Shown piece by piece: positions 22,944-37,529 of a DNA stretch of 64,000 bases. Source of the stretch: Epiperipatus broadwayi. Taxonomy: Eukaryota; Onychophora; Udeonychophora; Euonychophora; Peripatidae. Under the pieces are notes generated by a model, which saw only the letters and a program-made list of their open reading frames with translations, searched no databases and had not been told where the DNA came from. A program made the translations under genes and the position numbers. Numbering within the stretch: the first letter of the stretch is position 1; each line of letters begins with the position of its first letter. The stretch covers positions 2,482,001 through 2,546,000 of the forward strand of contig JAQFVV010012498.1 of NCBI GenBank assembly GCA_028023455.1, read 5' to 3'.

Positions 22944-24662
22944 GTGCACAAGCAGAAGTCAAACATTTCATGTGATGAGAGGAGAGCTATTAAATCTCTC
23001 AAACAGGATGCATCTATAATCATTCTTCCTGCTGACAAAGGTAATACTACAGTTGTAATGGATAAAACTGATTATGATAACAAAATTCAAGGACTTCTCA
23101 CAGCAGGCCAATACAAAAAAGTAGCAAAAAATCCGATTCCAAGTACAGAGGTAAAACTACAAGCATTACTCCGGAAGCATCGCAGGTATTTCAGTGATTC
23201 AGAAAAAAGAAAATTAACTTCGTATTTCAGCAAGATTCCTCACCTGTATGGACTGCCTAAAATCCATAAAGAGAATATTCCATTAAGACCTATTGTTAGT
23301 TCTAGAAATTCACCCTGTCAAAATTTGTCAAGATTTCTTCTCGAAGTTCTTAGTCCATTGGCATATAAAACACCATCTTTCGTCAGGGACTCTAAGCACT
23401 TTGTAGAATTAGTCAGGAACATGAAAATGGATAGAACTGACATATTAGTAAGCTTTGATGTGGAAAGTCTGTTTACAAATGTACCATGTTATGAAGCATT
23501 GTCTATTGTAAGGAAAAGGTTATATGGCGATAACAGTCTACAAAGTAGAACAGTTCTACCTATTGATAGCATAATGGAGTTATTAACATTCTGTGTAACA
23601 ACAACATACTTTCAATATAACTCAGAATTCTTCCAACAAAATCGAGGGATGGCCATGGGATCATCACTGTCACCATTGCTCAGCAACATTTACATGGAAG
23701 AACTTGAAACAACAGCCATAAATACTACTCCATGTCCGCCTAAAGTGTGGCTTCGATATGTTGATGATACATTTGTAGTATGGCCACATGGCAAGATAAA
23801 ATTACAGTCTTTCTGGATGCACATTAACAACATATCTCCTACAATTAATTTCATGATGGAAGCAGAACAAGAACAAAAATTGGCATTCTTGGATGTTCTT
23901 GTGACAAGACTCCCTCAGGGCAAAGTAAAAACATCAGTATATAGGAAACCAACACACACTGGAAAATACTTGGCATATACATCCAATCATACAAGAAGCA
24001 CTAAACAAGGAATTGTACTGTCACTATGGAACAGAGCGAAGGAGGTTTGTTCAGAAACCAGTGATTTGGAAAAAGAAAAGATTCACATAGAACAAATGCT
24101 TATGAAGAATGGTTATCCATCAGCAGTCATCAGAAAAACTTTCAATAGACAACAGAAAAAGACACCAAAAGAGGAAACAGTTATTGGTACGGTGGTGTAT
24201 CCATACATACCAGGAATGGCGGACAAACTAAAAAGAATCTGCAGTCAATATAATATTAGAACTGCTTTCCAAAGCCATACCACACTTCGAGGAATGCTTA
24301 CTTCCACTAAGCCTAAACTGGAAATGCTGAAGAACAAAAACTGCATCTATGAGATACCATGTGAATGTGGAAGAAAATACATTGGTGAGACCTGTCGGCC
24401 TGTTGAACGATTGAAGGAACACAAACTAATGGTTAAAAGAGAAAAAACAGATGTGTCTACCATAGCAGATCATGTATGTACTAATGACCACATGCTTAAA
24501 TGGGAAAATACAAAGATATTGGATAAAGAGGAAAAAATGCATAGAAGAAAATTCAAGGAAGCTGCTCATATGACAATGGTAAATAATCCTATAAGTCAAC
24601 CCAGTGTGGCAATACACAATGTATGGAAGCCTCTAATTAATCTTGCTCTTAGGAAAAAATAA
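22944..24662 (+). CDS. Penelope-like reverse transcriptase with C-terminal GIY-YIG endonuclease (plus copy, intact frame)
   Basis: Open for 572 residues in the same frame as the N-terminal part. Visible blocks: ADKGNTTVVMDKTDYD (about 31-46, conserved before the RT of Penelope elements); LPKIHK and RPIVSSRNSPCQ; RT motif A SFDVESLFTNVP with Asp172; motif B QNRGMAMGSSLSP; motif C YVDD at 272-275; LAFLDVLVTR and VYRKPTHTGKYL downstream. Next comes the GIY-YIG nuclease, CIYEIPCECG...KYIGETCRP at about 467-487, with the catalytic-type Arg486. The reaction is target-primed reverse transcription, with the GIY-YIG domain nicking the target. One residue is missing after PVE compared with the minus copy (3-base in-frame loss near 24409), and motif A is followed by YEA where the minus copy has DEA. 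The start ATG given is the first in this segment; in the parent the frame may have continued from the N-terminal part. Confidence 0.92.
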   Translation: MHKQKSNISCDERRAIKSLKQDASIIILPADKGNTTVVMDKTDYDNKIQGLLTAGQYKKVAKNPIPSTEVKLQALLRKHRRYFSDSEKRKLTSYFSKIPHLYGLPKIHKENIPLRPIVSSRNSPCQNLSRFLLEVLSPLAYKTPSFVRDSKHFVELVRNMKMDRTDILVSFDVESLFTNVPCYEALSIVRKRLYGDNSLQSRTVLPIDSIMELLTFCVTTTYFQYNSEFFQQNRGMAMGSSLSPLLSNIYMEELETTAINTTPCPPKVWLRYVDDTFVVWPHGKIKLQSFWMHINNISPTINFMMEAEQEQKLAFLDVLVTRLPQGKVKTSVYRKPTHTGKYLAYTSNHTRSTKQGIVLSLWNRAKEVCSETSDLEKEKIHIEQMLMKNGYPSAVIRKTFNRQQKKTPKEETVIGTVVYPYIPGMADKLKRICSQYNIRTAFQSHTTLRGMLTSTKPKLEMLKNKNCIYEIPCECGRKYIGETCRPVERLKEHKLMVKREKTDVSTIADHVCTNDHMLKWENTKILDKEEKMHRRKFKEAAHMTMVNNPISQPSVAIHNVWKPLINLALRKK

Positions 24663-24777
24663 AAAAATAATAAAAATAATTAGACTTGTTAAAAAAAAAA
24701 AAAAATTGAAGGACTCAGGAGGATTTGAACCAACCCTCAAGTATAAATATATCAAATTTCTACTATATGTTGCCTTT

Positions 24778-24867
24778 GACAGAATAGCTCAGTTGGTAGA
24801 GCATTTGCCTTAAATTCAATATACAAGAATCTAAAGGTGCGAGTTCAACTTCTAAGCGAATATTGTC
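24778..24867 (+). other. tRNA-like A/B-box segment in the pLTR (plus copy, 3')
   Basis: A box TAGCTCAGTTGG at 24785-24796 and B-box-like GAGTTCAACTT at 24841-24851; end bases GACA and TGTC can pair. The D-arm closing base differs from the other copies (GAGCA rather than GAGCG). Confidence 0.6.
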
Positions 24868-24874
24868 ACTGTGC

Positions 24875-24948
24875 ATATAGGCCGGCAACACCTGAAGAAG
24901 AGTGGAGAATAATACTACTCGAAACGTTGTGTAATTACTAACCTGTAT
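24875..24948 (+). ncRNA. Hammerhead ribozyme (dimer type), core intact
   Basis: CTGAAGA at 24892-24898, GAAA at 24921-24924, ACGT stem III, predicted cleavage between 24928 and 24929. Outer stem I ATATAGG (24875-24881) with CCTGTAT (24942-24948). Core identical to the minus-copy ribozyme. Confidence 0.75.
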
Positions 24949-25076
24949 TGTCTATTTGTGTGTTATTACTAACAAGTTGTTTGTATTTGAAAAGTTTAAA
25001 TAAAAAGTTTAAAAATTTTTTCTATACATTCAATATTCACTCATAAATGATGGAAATAGTCCAACATATTACATCT

Positions 25077-25089
25077 TATTATAATCTAT
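25077..25089. other. Target-site duplication, right, of the Penelope pair
   Basis: TATTATAATCTAT, identical to 18916-18928. Confidence 0.85.
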
Positions 25090-26883
25090 ATATTTATTTT
25101 TATTGAATGAGATATTTTATTTAAATATGATTTTAAAATAGTTTTTGTAACTTTAAGATAATTTTTACTATGATAGATGGTATATTTTTTTTCAAGGACT
25201 TTATCATCATCATCCAACATGTTTGTGTCTATAGAAACTGAATAAAATTTTTTTCAATACTTAGCAGGATAAATCTTAACATTGTTATTTGGGATTGCCA
25301 CTATAGAATTGTTGAAGAATTTAAAACAATTTTTACATTGTTTTAAAACCTTTACATTAAATAAAATATCTAAAATATGTCATCTTGAAATAGAAAAACT
25401 TTAAAAAAAGTTTGAACAATATAATATTTTTGTATTATTATCATTCTTTATTTTCCTTTTTGTCAATAAAATAAAAGTACTCATAATAACAAAACAGGAT
25501 CAAACAGAGATGTATAGTTAGTTATTATTTAAATTATATAATTATATTTTTAGATTGATGTCATATGTATGTACATAAAATTGTGTTGGAGGAGGTTGTT
25601 AGTAAAATTGATTATAAGAATTAATAGATAAAATATATTTATTATACATATATTTTTTATGTTTTTTTGAACTTTTAAAAATTCCAGTCTTTATACTAGA
25701 TTAAAAGGTTACCAAGTAATTTTTTTTTATAACAAAGTGTAAAAAGCATTGAGATAATGTAAGATTCCCTTAAGTTTTGTAGCTAAAAATATATTAAATG
25801 TTTTTATGAACATTTATTTGTAAAATTATATTATGTCTGTGGTGATAAGTTTTACATGTAATATGATATTATTGTTCACTAGAGAGGAACTTTTACTACC
25901 TGTATTGTAATTTTACTCATATTTTTAGCTCATGTAGGTATATTTTGCTAATACTACATGTGCCTATGCTAAATATTCTTTAGTGCCTCTGCACATAAAT
26001 ATTTGTTGTAATATTGTATAATCATACATACTCTTTAGTGGGAAATTTACCAAAAAGCATTATTTAAAAAAAGTAAATAAATAATATTTTATTTTTTAGT
26101 TATAAACAAAATATATAATTTCAATTTAAATAAAATATTTTTTGGTTAATATATTTTTTATTATGTTTCTTGGTTTTACCATAAGAAAACACCTGATGTT
26201 AACAATTTTGACAGTTGTATTCATTTTGATTTTGGAAATGAAAAAAAAAAACACTTAATTTTCTAACCTTACTTTTTTTTTTTTTACAAAATATTTATGA
26301 AATATTAATTACTTCAGAAGAATAATTCAGGTTTTAATAAAATATATTTACTTTTAATTAATTTATTCAAAATAAATACATGCAAAATGTATATAGAGAA
26401 AAAAGTTTATTTAATCCTAACAGTATGGTATGCTTTTGATTACCTGGTAGTCATATTAATAACAATAACCCCTTTTTTGAAAGGCAGACAGATGGATTCT
26501 TTTTTGTTTATTGCATATATGCTTTTGGCAATATGCCATGCCTCTTTAACTTTATGTTTGGTATTATTTCTTTTAGAGCAGATGATGCTGGAGATATAGG
26601 TTCAAAGCTGTAGTTAAGCTTTGATGCATACTCAAAAAAAATATATTTAACCTTGATGTTCATATTAGCTTGATTACATTCTATTTCTGTGCTGTGCATT
26701 TCTTGTAGATAAATTGATTCATGATTTTCCATAATAAATTGCATGAGAGTTTATGTTGTATTCAATTTTTTATGTTTTTATTTTGAATTATAAAATTCTG
26801 ACGAAAGTTTATTAAAATTTTAAAGTTACATTTTAATTAATTAAATTAATATTAATCAAATTTTATTCTATAAATGTAAAATT
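25090..26883. other. AT-rich stretch with no recognised gene
   Basis: Contains overlapping short frames on both strands at 26387-26744 (70 and 78 codons) that match no family I know and are within the range expected by chance. Nothing else is seen. Confidence 0.5.
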
Positions 26884-26887
26884 ACTG

Positions 26888-26960
26888 TTGGCTCAGTTGT
26901 TAAGGAGTTTTCTAGAGAAAAGTAAGTTGTCAGTTTGATTTTAAATGAGACCAGACTTTT
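26888..26960 (+). repeat. tRNA-derived SINE remnant
   Basis: TTGGCTCAGTTGTTAAGGAG fits the A box of a tRNA promoter, and about 35 bases later CAGTTTGATTTTA is a worn B box, followed by a T/A-rich tail. Spacing and order are right for the head of a tRNA-derived SINE. The body is not recognisable. Confidence 0.5.
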
Positions 26961-27783
26961 TTTTAATTTTTTAAAATTTTAAAAAATTGGATATCATGAT
27001 AGAAACACAGACAGGACAAGTTAATATAAAAGCATTTAAAATTGATTAGATATAATACAGAGTAGAAAAATAGTGTTAATCAAAACTATAATCGAAAGAA
27101 TTTTTTTAAATAGAGAAAGTGTTGATTTATAAGACAATATTATTATGTTAGCATTAGGTGAAAAACACAACTACAATTAATCTCAGTGAATGTAATCAAT
27201 AAAGAAAATAAAACTATTGAGAACAATTAAAAAAGTAAGAATTTAAGAAGTTAATAATAATACTGAAAACAAAATATGGCATAAATGAAATTTAAACTAA
27301 AGTCAGAATATAGCTTAAAGGACAATCCAAGGTCAAGATAGGTCAAGGACAAAACTTAAAACAATTTAATTCAAATATAGTTTTGAAAAATGTCAAGAGT
27401 GGTAGATTGAACAAAAACAATAAGAATAAAAACAGCACAACCAGTTCCTGAACAACAAAATTAAAATAATGTGGATAAATATATGCAAAAATGTATTCAT
27501 GATAAGCTTAAAGTTTGTGAAGTTAGCAAAAATAAAAGAGGTAAACAAAGCAATAGAAGACACAAACAATTTCAAAGTCAATAAAACATTAATGTGTAAA
27601 TGGGAGTATAGAAAAAAAAATGAAAAAAGATCAAAATAAAAATAAATGTTTATAAAAAATAGTTAAACAGTTTTAAATGAAAAAATATCAGAGAAAATAC
27701 AAAATGTAAAGATGATATAAGACAGACCAACTAAATATATAAAAACAATACTTAATTGCTGGAGAGTTACAAGCGACTAAAGT

Positions 27784-28020
27784 GTATACAATCTACACAC
27801 AAATGTCTTTATAAATCTCGATTTATTATAATATGAACTATTATAATGTACAATAATATACTCCAACATTTTGACTATATATTTTGACTATATTATTTTA
27901 TAGTTTTTATCAAAGAACAATTTAAACCTTGATGAAAACTATAAAATAAAATAATATGGTATTACTTATATTATAATAGTTCATATTAATATAAATCAAG
28001 TTTGTGCATGGATTGTATAT
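27784..28020. repeat. Foldback (MITE-like) element of about 235 bp
   Basis: Imperfect palindrome. Inner arms: TATTATTTTATAGTTTTTAT before, and AAAACTATAAAATAAAATAA after, a short loop at about 27920-27935. Outer arms: TATACAATC...CACAAA at the left mirrors TTTGTGCATGGATTGTATA at the right, and TATAATATGAACTATTATAA mirrors TTATAATAGTTCATATTA. It has the form of a small palindromic DNA element; no clear target duplication seen. Confidence 0.65.
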
Positions 28021-28554
28021 ATTTTGAAATTAATGGGCTATTTTTAAAATAGAAGATTGTATTATTATTTTTTAATTTAAGTGAATAATGTCTGTCTGAA
28101 GCATATTAGATGAAGTGTGAAAAACATCAATCATAAAAGAGCTGTAGCTCCTGATAAATTGACAGGAAATAAAGTGATAAAATATAAAGAAAGAATACAT
28201 GAGCTGTGGAACAAGTTAAAAGCAAGAGAAGTTAGAGAAAAATATCATTAAATATTTAAAAAGAAGAAAAAGAAAGAGAATAGTTCTACCATAAATGATA
28301 TAGAGAAAAGTATGAATCTCAAAACAAGTAAAAACAAATCAGACAGAAGAAAAATTAGGTTTTAAGAAATCACAAACTATCTCACAGTAAATAATCATTT
28401 GGATATTAAATGCATAAAAACTAAACATTGTTACTGAAGGGATGGCTAATAAGAATTATGATGTTATAATATTCTCATACATTTTACTTTATTCTCTATC
28501 TAATATTATGTAATCCAGATTATATCCTAAATAATAAAATAATTTAAAAGAGTT

Positions 28555-29565
28555 ATAAACATTAATTTTTATTAAGTGCATGGTCAACACATAAATACAT
28601 ATAAGGCTTTAACTTTAATACAATGCCCCTTTTGAGTGCTTAATTTTACTACAAGAGTGACCTCTACAAATCTTAACACAAGATTATGACTTTATAAAGA
28701 TAAGAGTGGCCATCTTATCTTCAACATACTTTCTAATAATATAGGCAAATCTAAAGCATTTCGATTTGAGAACATAAAGCTAATAAATACTTCACTGATA
28801 AATTCAGTAACTTGTTTAGAAATCAACATTCGCAAAATCTTTTGATTCACAGTGAGTTAATATTTAGATCTTATAATTATAAATATTTTGAATCAATTTA
28901 AAGTTGTAAACATTAATTCTTATTAAGTGCATGATCAACACATAAATACATATAAGACTTTAACCATAATACTATGTGCCTTTTGAATGCTTAATTTTAC
29001 CAAAAGAGTGACCTCTATAAATCTTAACACAAGATTACAACTTAATAAAGATAAGACTGGCCATCTTATCTTCAACCTACTTTCTAATTATATAGGCAAA
29101 TCAAAGCATTTTAATTTAAGTTAAGATTTGTAGAGGTCATTCTCATGGTAAAATTAAACACTCAAAAGATGCATAGTATTAGGTTAAAGCCTTATATGTA
29201 TTTATGTGTTGATGTAGCTTAATAAAAATTAATGTTTACAACTTTAAATTGATTCAAAATATTTCTAATTATAAGACCTAAATATTAACTTACTGTGAAT
29301 CAAAAGATTTTGTGAATGTTGATTTCTAAATGAGTTACTGGACTTAATCAGTGAATTATTTACTAGCTTCACACTCTCAAATCAAAATGTTTTAGATTTG
29401 CCTATATAATTAGAAAGTAGGTTAAAGATAAGATGACCACTCTTATCTTTATAAAGTCATAATCTAGTGTTAAGATTTGTGAAGACCACTTTTGTGGTAA
29501 AATTATGCACTCAAAAGGTGCATAGTATTAAGGTTAAAGCCTTATATCTATTTAAAAGAGTTAAT
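28555..29565. repeat. Large nested foldback of about 1 kb built from a repeated unit
   Basis: The left arm holds one complete unit (about 28558-28905) and a partial second one (about 28906-29115) in direct order. The right arm holds the same units inverted (partial 29122-29215, complete to about 29560). Landmarks: TAAATACATATAAGGCTTTAA, CTCTACAAATCTTAACAC, AAAGATAAGAGTGGCCATCT, CAAAATCTTTTGATTCACAG and their reverse complements. Units are diverged by roughly a tenth. No coding frame. The centre is at about 29120. Confidence 0.8.
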
Positions 29566-29569
29566 ACCT

Positions 29570-30315
29570 ATTTTAGATAGATATATGTTATATAACCAAG
29601 ATATAAAGAATAAAATTTAACTTCCAGTGGGAATTTGAAATTAAATTCAATGATCAATTCACAAAACTGAATAGGTAATTAAAAAAAAGAAACAGACATA
29701 TAAAGAATTTCAAGTTATGTTTTGGGAAAGAAGAGATGTGAAAAATGTGAAATGTACAGATACATTTCCCATTTTATCAGCACAAATTTAAATACTAATA
29801 ATTCACAGTAGTTAAAATATATTAAAGCATTTATATTTAATATTTTTAAGAAAGAAAAAAACAAATGCATAGGTGAAAAATAAAGAATTAAAAAAGATGC
29901 TCTATTTATATTAAGAATCAATTAATATATACTTTTAGATAGAATATAATTTTGCTGGTAAATATTACTATGACAATTGCACTACAAGTGCAAATCCTAT
30001 TGTTATGCAATGAGTAAAAATATATATACGTGTATGTACTTTATTTGTGCATGGTTACAAAAGAAAAGTATTTAAATCCAAACGAATTTATGAAAATTTG
30101 TTAACAAGTAACATAAAAGAAAAAAAATTATTTAAGTAACAAGAACAAATTATTTAAAATTAATAACAGTACTGAACTGAGTTAAGACTTATATGTCTAT
30201 ATAAGCTACTATGCTTGGATTGAAAATATTATTGTGTTTTCAATTGAAGACTCATAGTTTTGTAGTTAAGTAGAGTTAAAAGGTGGCTGCTGGAGGGTTG
30301 CATTAGATACTAAGA
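29570..30315. other. AT-rich stretch with no recognised gene
   Basis: Nothing identifiable apart from short A/T runs and a short 68-codon minus frame at 29715-29921 that looks random. Confidence 0.5.
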
Positions 30316-30319
30316 TCTA

Positions 30320-30442
30320 GATGCAGTGCTCTCAAATTCATGGGTCCTCACCGACAAAGGCCACAAGCCAGAAACTAGTCTAGGAATATTAGATGAGTAG
30401 GCACTAGATGGGGTGGCAATACTGTATGGGGAGTTTTTCCTG
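30320..30442 (+). repeat. ACTAGT-hammerhead repeat, degenerate copy
   Basis: Matches the reverse complement of 61637-61812: CTCTCA, CTCAC, AAGCCAGAAACTAGTCT, GATGAGTAGGCACTAGATGG in order, then a tail equivalent to 61639-61680. The hammerhead core CTGATGA is changed to CCGACAA (30351-30357), so the ribozyme should be inactive although GAAA and the ACTAGTC cleavage site (30374-30380) remain. Confidence 0.7.
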
Positions 30443-30449
30443 TTTTAAT

Positions 30450-31581
30450 AACAATTAAAATATTTATTATTTAAATATTATCTCATTTATATGTATTTTA
30501 ATTGTTTAACTTTATTATCAGATGCAATTAAAATAATCATTAGATCTCAGTCCTATTTTAGTGATCTGAGCAATAGAATGAAATGTATACATTTTTTAAA
30601 AACGTATTTTGGAATTATTATTGTATAAGTTTAGAGCAGACATTCTTTAAAAATGTGGATTTTAATATTTTAAATTTATTTCACATTAGACTATAAAATT
30701 TCTGTTTCTATTTGGAAAGAATGGCAATCTCACATATCATCTCTCAGTAAGTTAAGTCTCTGAAATAAATATCTGAAGACAGAAACAATCATCCAAATCC
30801 TGCAAATAATTTAAAACCAAGTAATTTAAAACTTTTATTTTTTAATATTATTTATCAAAATTTGCAAATATTTTTTTTAAAATTGTTATTAAAAAATATC
30901 AAACATGATTTAGTAATATAATAACTAAAACTATTTACATTATTATGAAATATTATAATGTTTAACACTTTCTTTTCTATGTTATATATCTTCATCAAAT
31001 AATTAAGATTATTGTTGCAATACAACAAAAAATAAAGATTTAAAATGAATAGGAACTATAAATAATATAATTTATTTCTAAGCCAACTGAATACAATAAT
31101 ACAATTAATGGATCTATAATAAAATAAAAGCCTAAATCAATTCAGTATTGAAATTAATGTCAATAATTATATTTTAAACATGTTTGTATTTTAAATTGCT
31201 GAAGTATAAAACCTCATTAAAAAATTTGGGGTATTATCAGGATAATTTTAAATTTCTATGTTGATATTTATTTATATAAACCTACTAATGAAATAATTAT
31301 TTAAATTCTATGCTTCATTACTTAGTAAGAATTTTTTATAAGCATTGATACTAATAGAACATTTCAACAAGGAAATTTACATCAAGATGATTATTAGTCA
31401 AAATTGAAAACAAACTATGTATATTTATAAGAACATGATATTTGATGCATTAGCATTAAAAATATAATTATATACTTTATGACAATAGTCAAGAAATTTT
31501 CTACTTTGTTTTATTTTTTATTTCTTTTAAATTATTATTTGATTTAAGGTAGCTTTTATTCTATGTATTTTTTTATTTTTT

Positions 31582-31584
<3 letters not shown>
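30450..31584. other. AT-rich stretch with no recognised gene
   Basis: Nothing identifiable; only short A/T-rich runs. Confidence 0.5.

Positions 31585-31651
<67 letters not shown>
31585..31651. repeat. (TA)n microsatellite
   Basis: About 33 uninterrupted TA units. Confidence 0.97.
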
Positions 31652-31654
<3 letters not shown>

Positions 31655-33280
31655 ACCGGTATATAATATGCCATTACATTAACTTAAAATTAGAATAAAA
31701 AATTTTTTAAGTTCGTAAATAAAAATCTTAAAGCTAAAATTAAAAAGAGTTGTTCAACGTATGTATATATATTCGCACATATGCAAAACTTTAAAAGTAT
31801 TTCTTTTTTTTAAAAAAAAAAAGTATTTAAAAAAGTTTTTAAAAAAAGTATTTAAACATACTTTTTTTATAAAAAAAAGATAAAAGATCTAAATATAAAA
31901 TATTTTAGTAAAAAGTAATGTAAGTAAAAATAGAATCATTAAGATTTAATTCCTGAAATCTCAAAATGGAAATGATTGTGTTATTAATTATCAAAAAGCA
32001 AACTAGCCCTTGGGGATCTTATATAATTAAAAAGTCAGATGAAAGATATAGATAAAAATTAAAGATTGTTTCCCCATCTGAAGCAGAATGTCCAATAGAA
32101 GAAGAAATCAATGCTTGGACCCTAATGAAAATGATTGATTGTTCAGTGAATCCGGACAATGTGTATAAAAAGAAAAATATTGAAATTAAGGACAGTTCCA
32201 GCTTGATTTTGTGAGAAGGGTGATTAGATGCACTTGTTGCCCTCTCTCACTTATATCAAATAAAATGACTGTTGAATTATGAATGGTACTGTTGCAGACC
32301 TGAATAAAATAATACTAGGATTAACCAGCTAAGGCCACCTTCAGATAGACCAGCCTTCAAATAAAGACTTCATGGGAATTGACACCAGGAACCAGGACTC
32401 TTCTACTGTAAGAGATATAACTGAAAAATTAAAAAAAAAAAAAGAACTTTCAAGATTTGACAAGCTAAATCTAAATCTTTTAAAATGAACTTTAATCTGA
32501 CTTTTCAAATTAATTATTAATGTTTAATTTTTATACTTTTGAGTTTTCTGACTTAATCATTTCCATTTTTTTAATATTTATTGATTAAATTATTTAAATG
32601 CATTAAATTTAAGTTGGGTATAGATGGCTGCATAGATTCATTAATGATTAATTGTTTTTTATTTTCATATTTGTTAGAATATATAGATATTCGGTAAATA
32701 TGATACCTCATGTTAAGTATCTAAAAATGTATTTATTCGAATGTCTTTTAAGTTATTGGTGTCAATGCAGCATCTTATGATGAATGCCATTGGATTTCTT
32801 GTAAATTTCACTCTGCAATTACATCAATGATTTTATATTTTGATCGTTTATGTTTATTTTGAAATGTTTTTGACTGAGTAATCTATGTAATCTATCTATA
32901 CTCAACATTCTAAAGTAAAATTTATTAAAATGTCCATCTGTGCGAACTGTTTAAAATAATTTAAATTTAAAAATTAATATTAAAATCTAAAGAAATTTTA
33001 TTCTTCAATTTTATTTATATGTGCATTAATAAATGTTTGTGTTATTAGTACTGGCAGTGACCTAGTTTTTTTTTAATCTTTATTAAAAATATATTTTAAA
33101 TAAGAATTTATATTTTATAAATCTCTGAATCTCACTGAGTTAGTGACTAGGGCTGACGGTCAGAATAAAATACATAGATAAAATTTGAATCTTAACTTCT
33201 GCCTACTATATAAATTTTCTAGGTTCAAGTGGCCTAGTGGTGCCCTGTATGGCAGATATGGTAAGACCCAATTATCCGCC
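31652..33280. other. Mostly featureless; a relatively GC-richer stretch at about 32150-32420
   Basis: The sub-segment 32150-32420 is noticeably richer in G and C than its surroundings (for example GGACCCTAATG nearby and ACACCAGGAACCAGGACTC within), but no frame of meaningful length or known motif is visible on either strand. Possible remnant of an element I do not recognise. Confidence 0.4.
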
Positions 33281-33281
33281 C

Positions 33282-33285
<4 letters not shown>

Positions 33286-33313
<28 letters not shown>

Positions 33314-33345
33314 GGGTATATATATATATATATATATATATACCC
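33286..33345. repeat. (TA)n with an internal GGGTA...TACCC palindrome
   Basis: Two TA tracts separated by GGG; the second is bounded GGGTATATA...TATATACCC so it can form a perfect hairpin or cruciform. Confidence 0.9.
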
Positions 33346-33384
33346 AAAAATATTATTTTATCTACATCATATAACCATGAAAAT
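33344..33384 (+). repeat. Dispersed repeat copy 2
   Basis: Same 40-base sequence as 250-291 with a few changes (TATTATTTTATC for TATTGTTTTATC, CCATG for CTGTG). Here the TA tract lies on its left side. Confidence 0.7.
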
Positions 33385-37527
<4,143 letters not shown>

Positions 37528-37529
37528 AT

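Larger units (their letters stand above)
18926..25079. mobile_element. Composite of two head-to-head Penelope-like retroelements inserted as one unit
   Basis: A minus-strand copy (about 18926-21893) and a plus-strand copy (about 21893-25079) meet at their 5' ends. Both have a terminal repeat (pLTR) at the outer 3' end; only the plus copy has a full pLTR at its 5' end. The copies differ by only a few substitutions per 100 codons plus small indels. A single 13-bp duplication flanks the whole composite, and none is seen at the internal junction. Each pLTR contains a tRNA-like segment, a hammerhead fold and the first codons of the ORF. Confidence 0.88.
24705..25079 (+). repeat. 3' pLTR of the plus Penelope copy
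   Basis: Begins ATTGAAGGACTCAGGAGG after an A-rich run and ends in the ORF-start sequence (codons for MMEIVQHITSY), where it meets the right target duplication. Near-identical to the 5' pLTR except for scattered changes, including the intact G in the hammerhead. Confidence 0.87.

Noticed and set aside
26387-26744. Overlapping sense and antisense frames of 70 and 78 codons
   Set aside because: No recognisable family in either frame; within the number expected by chance.
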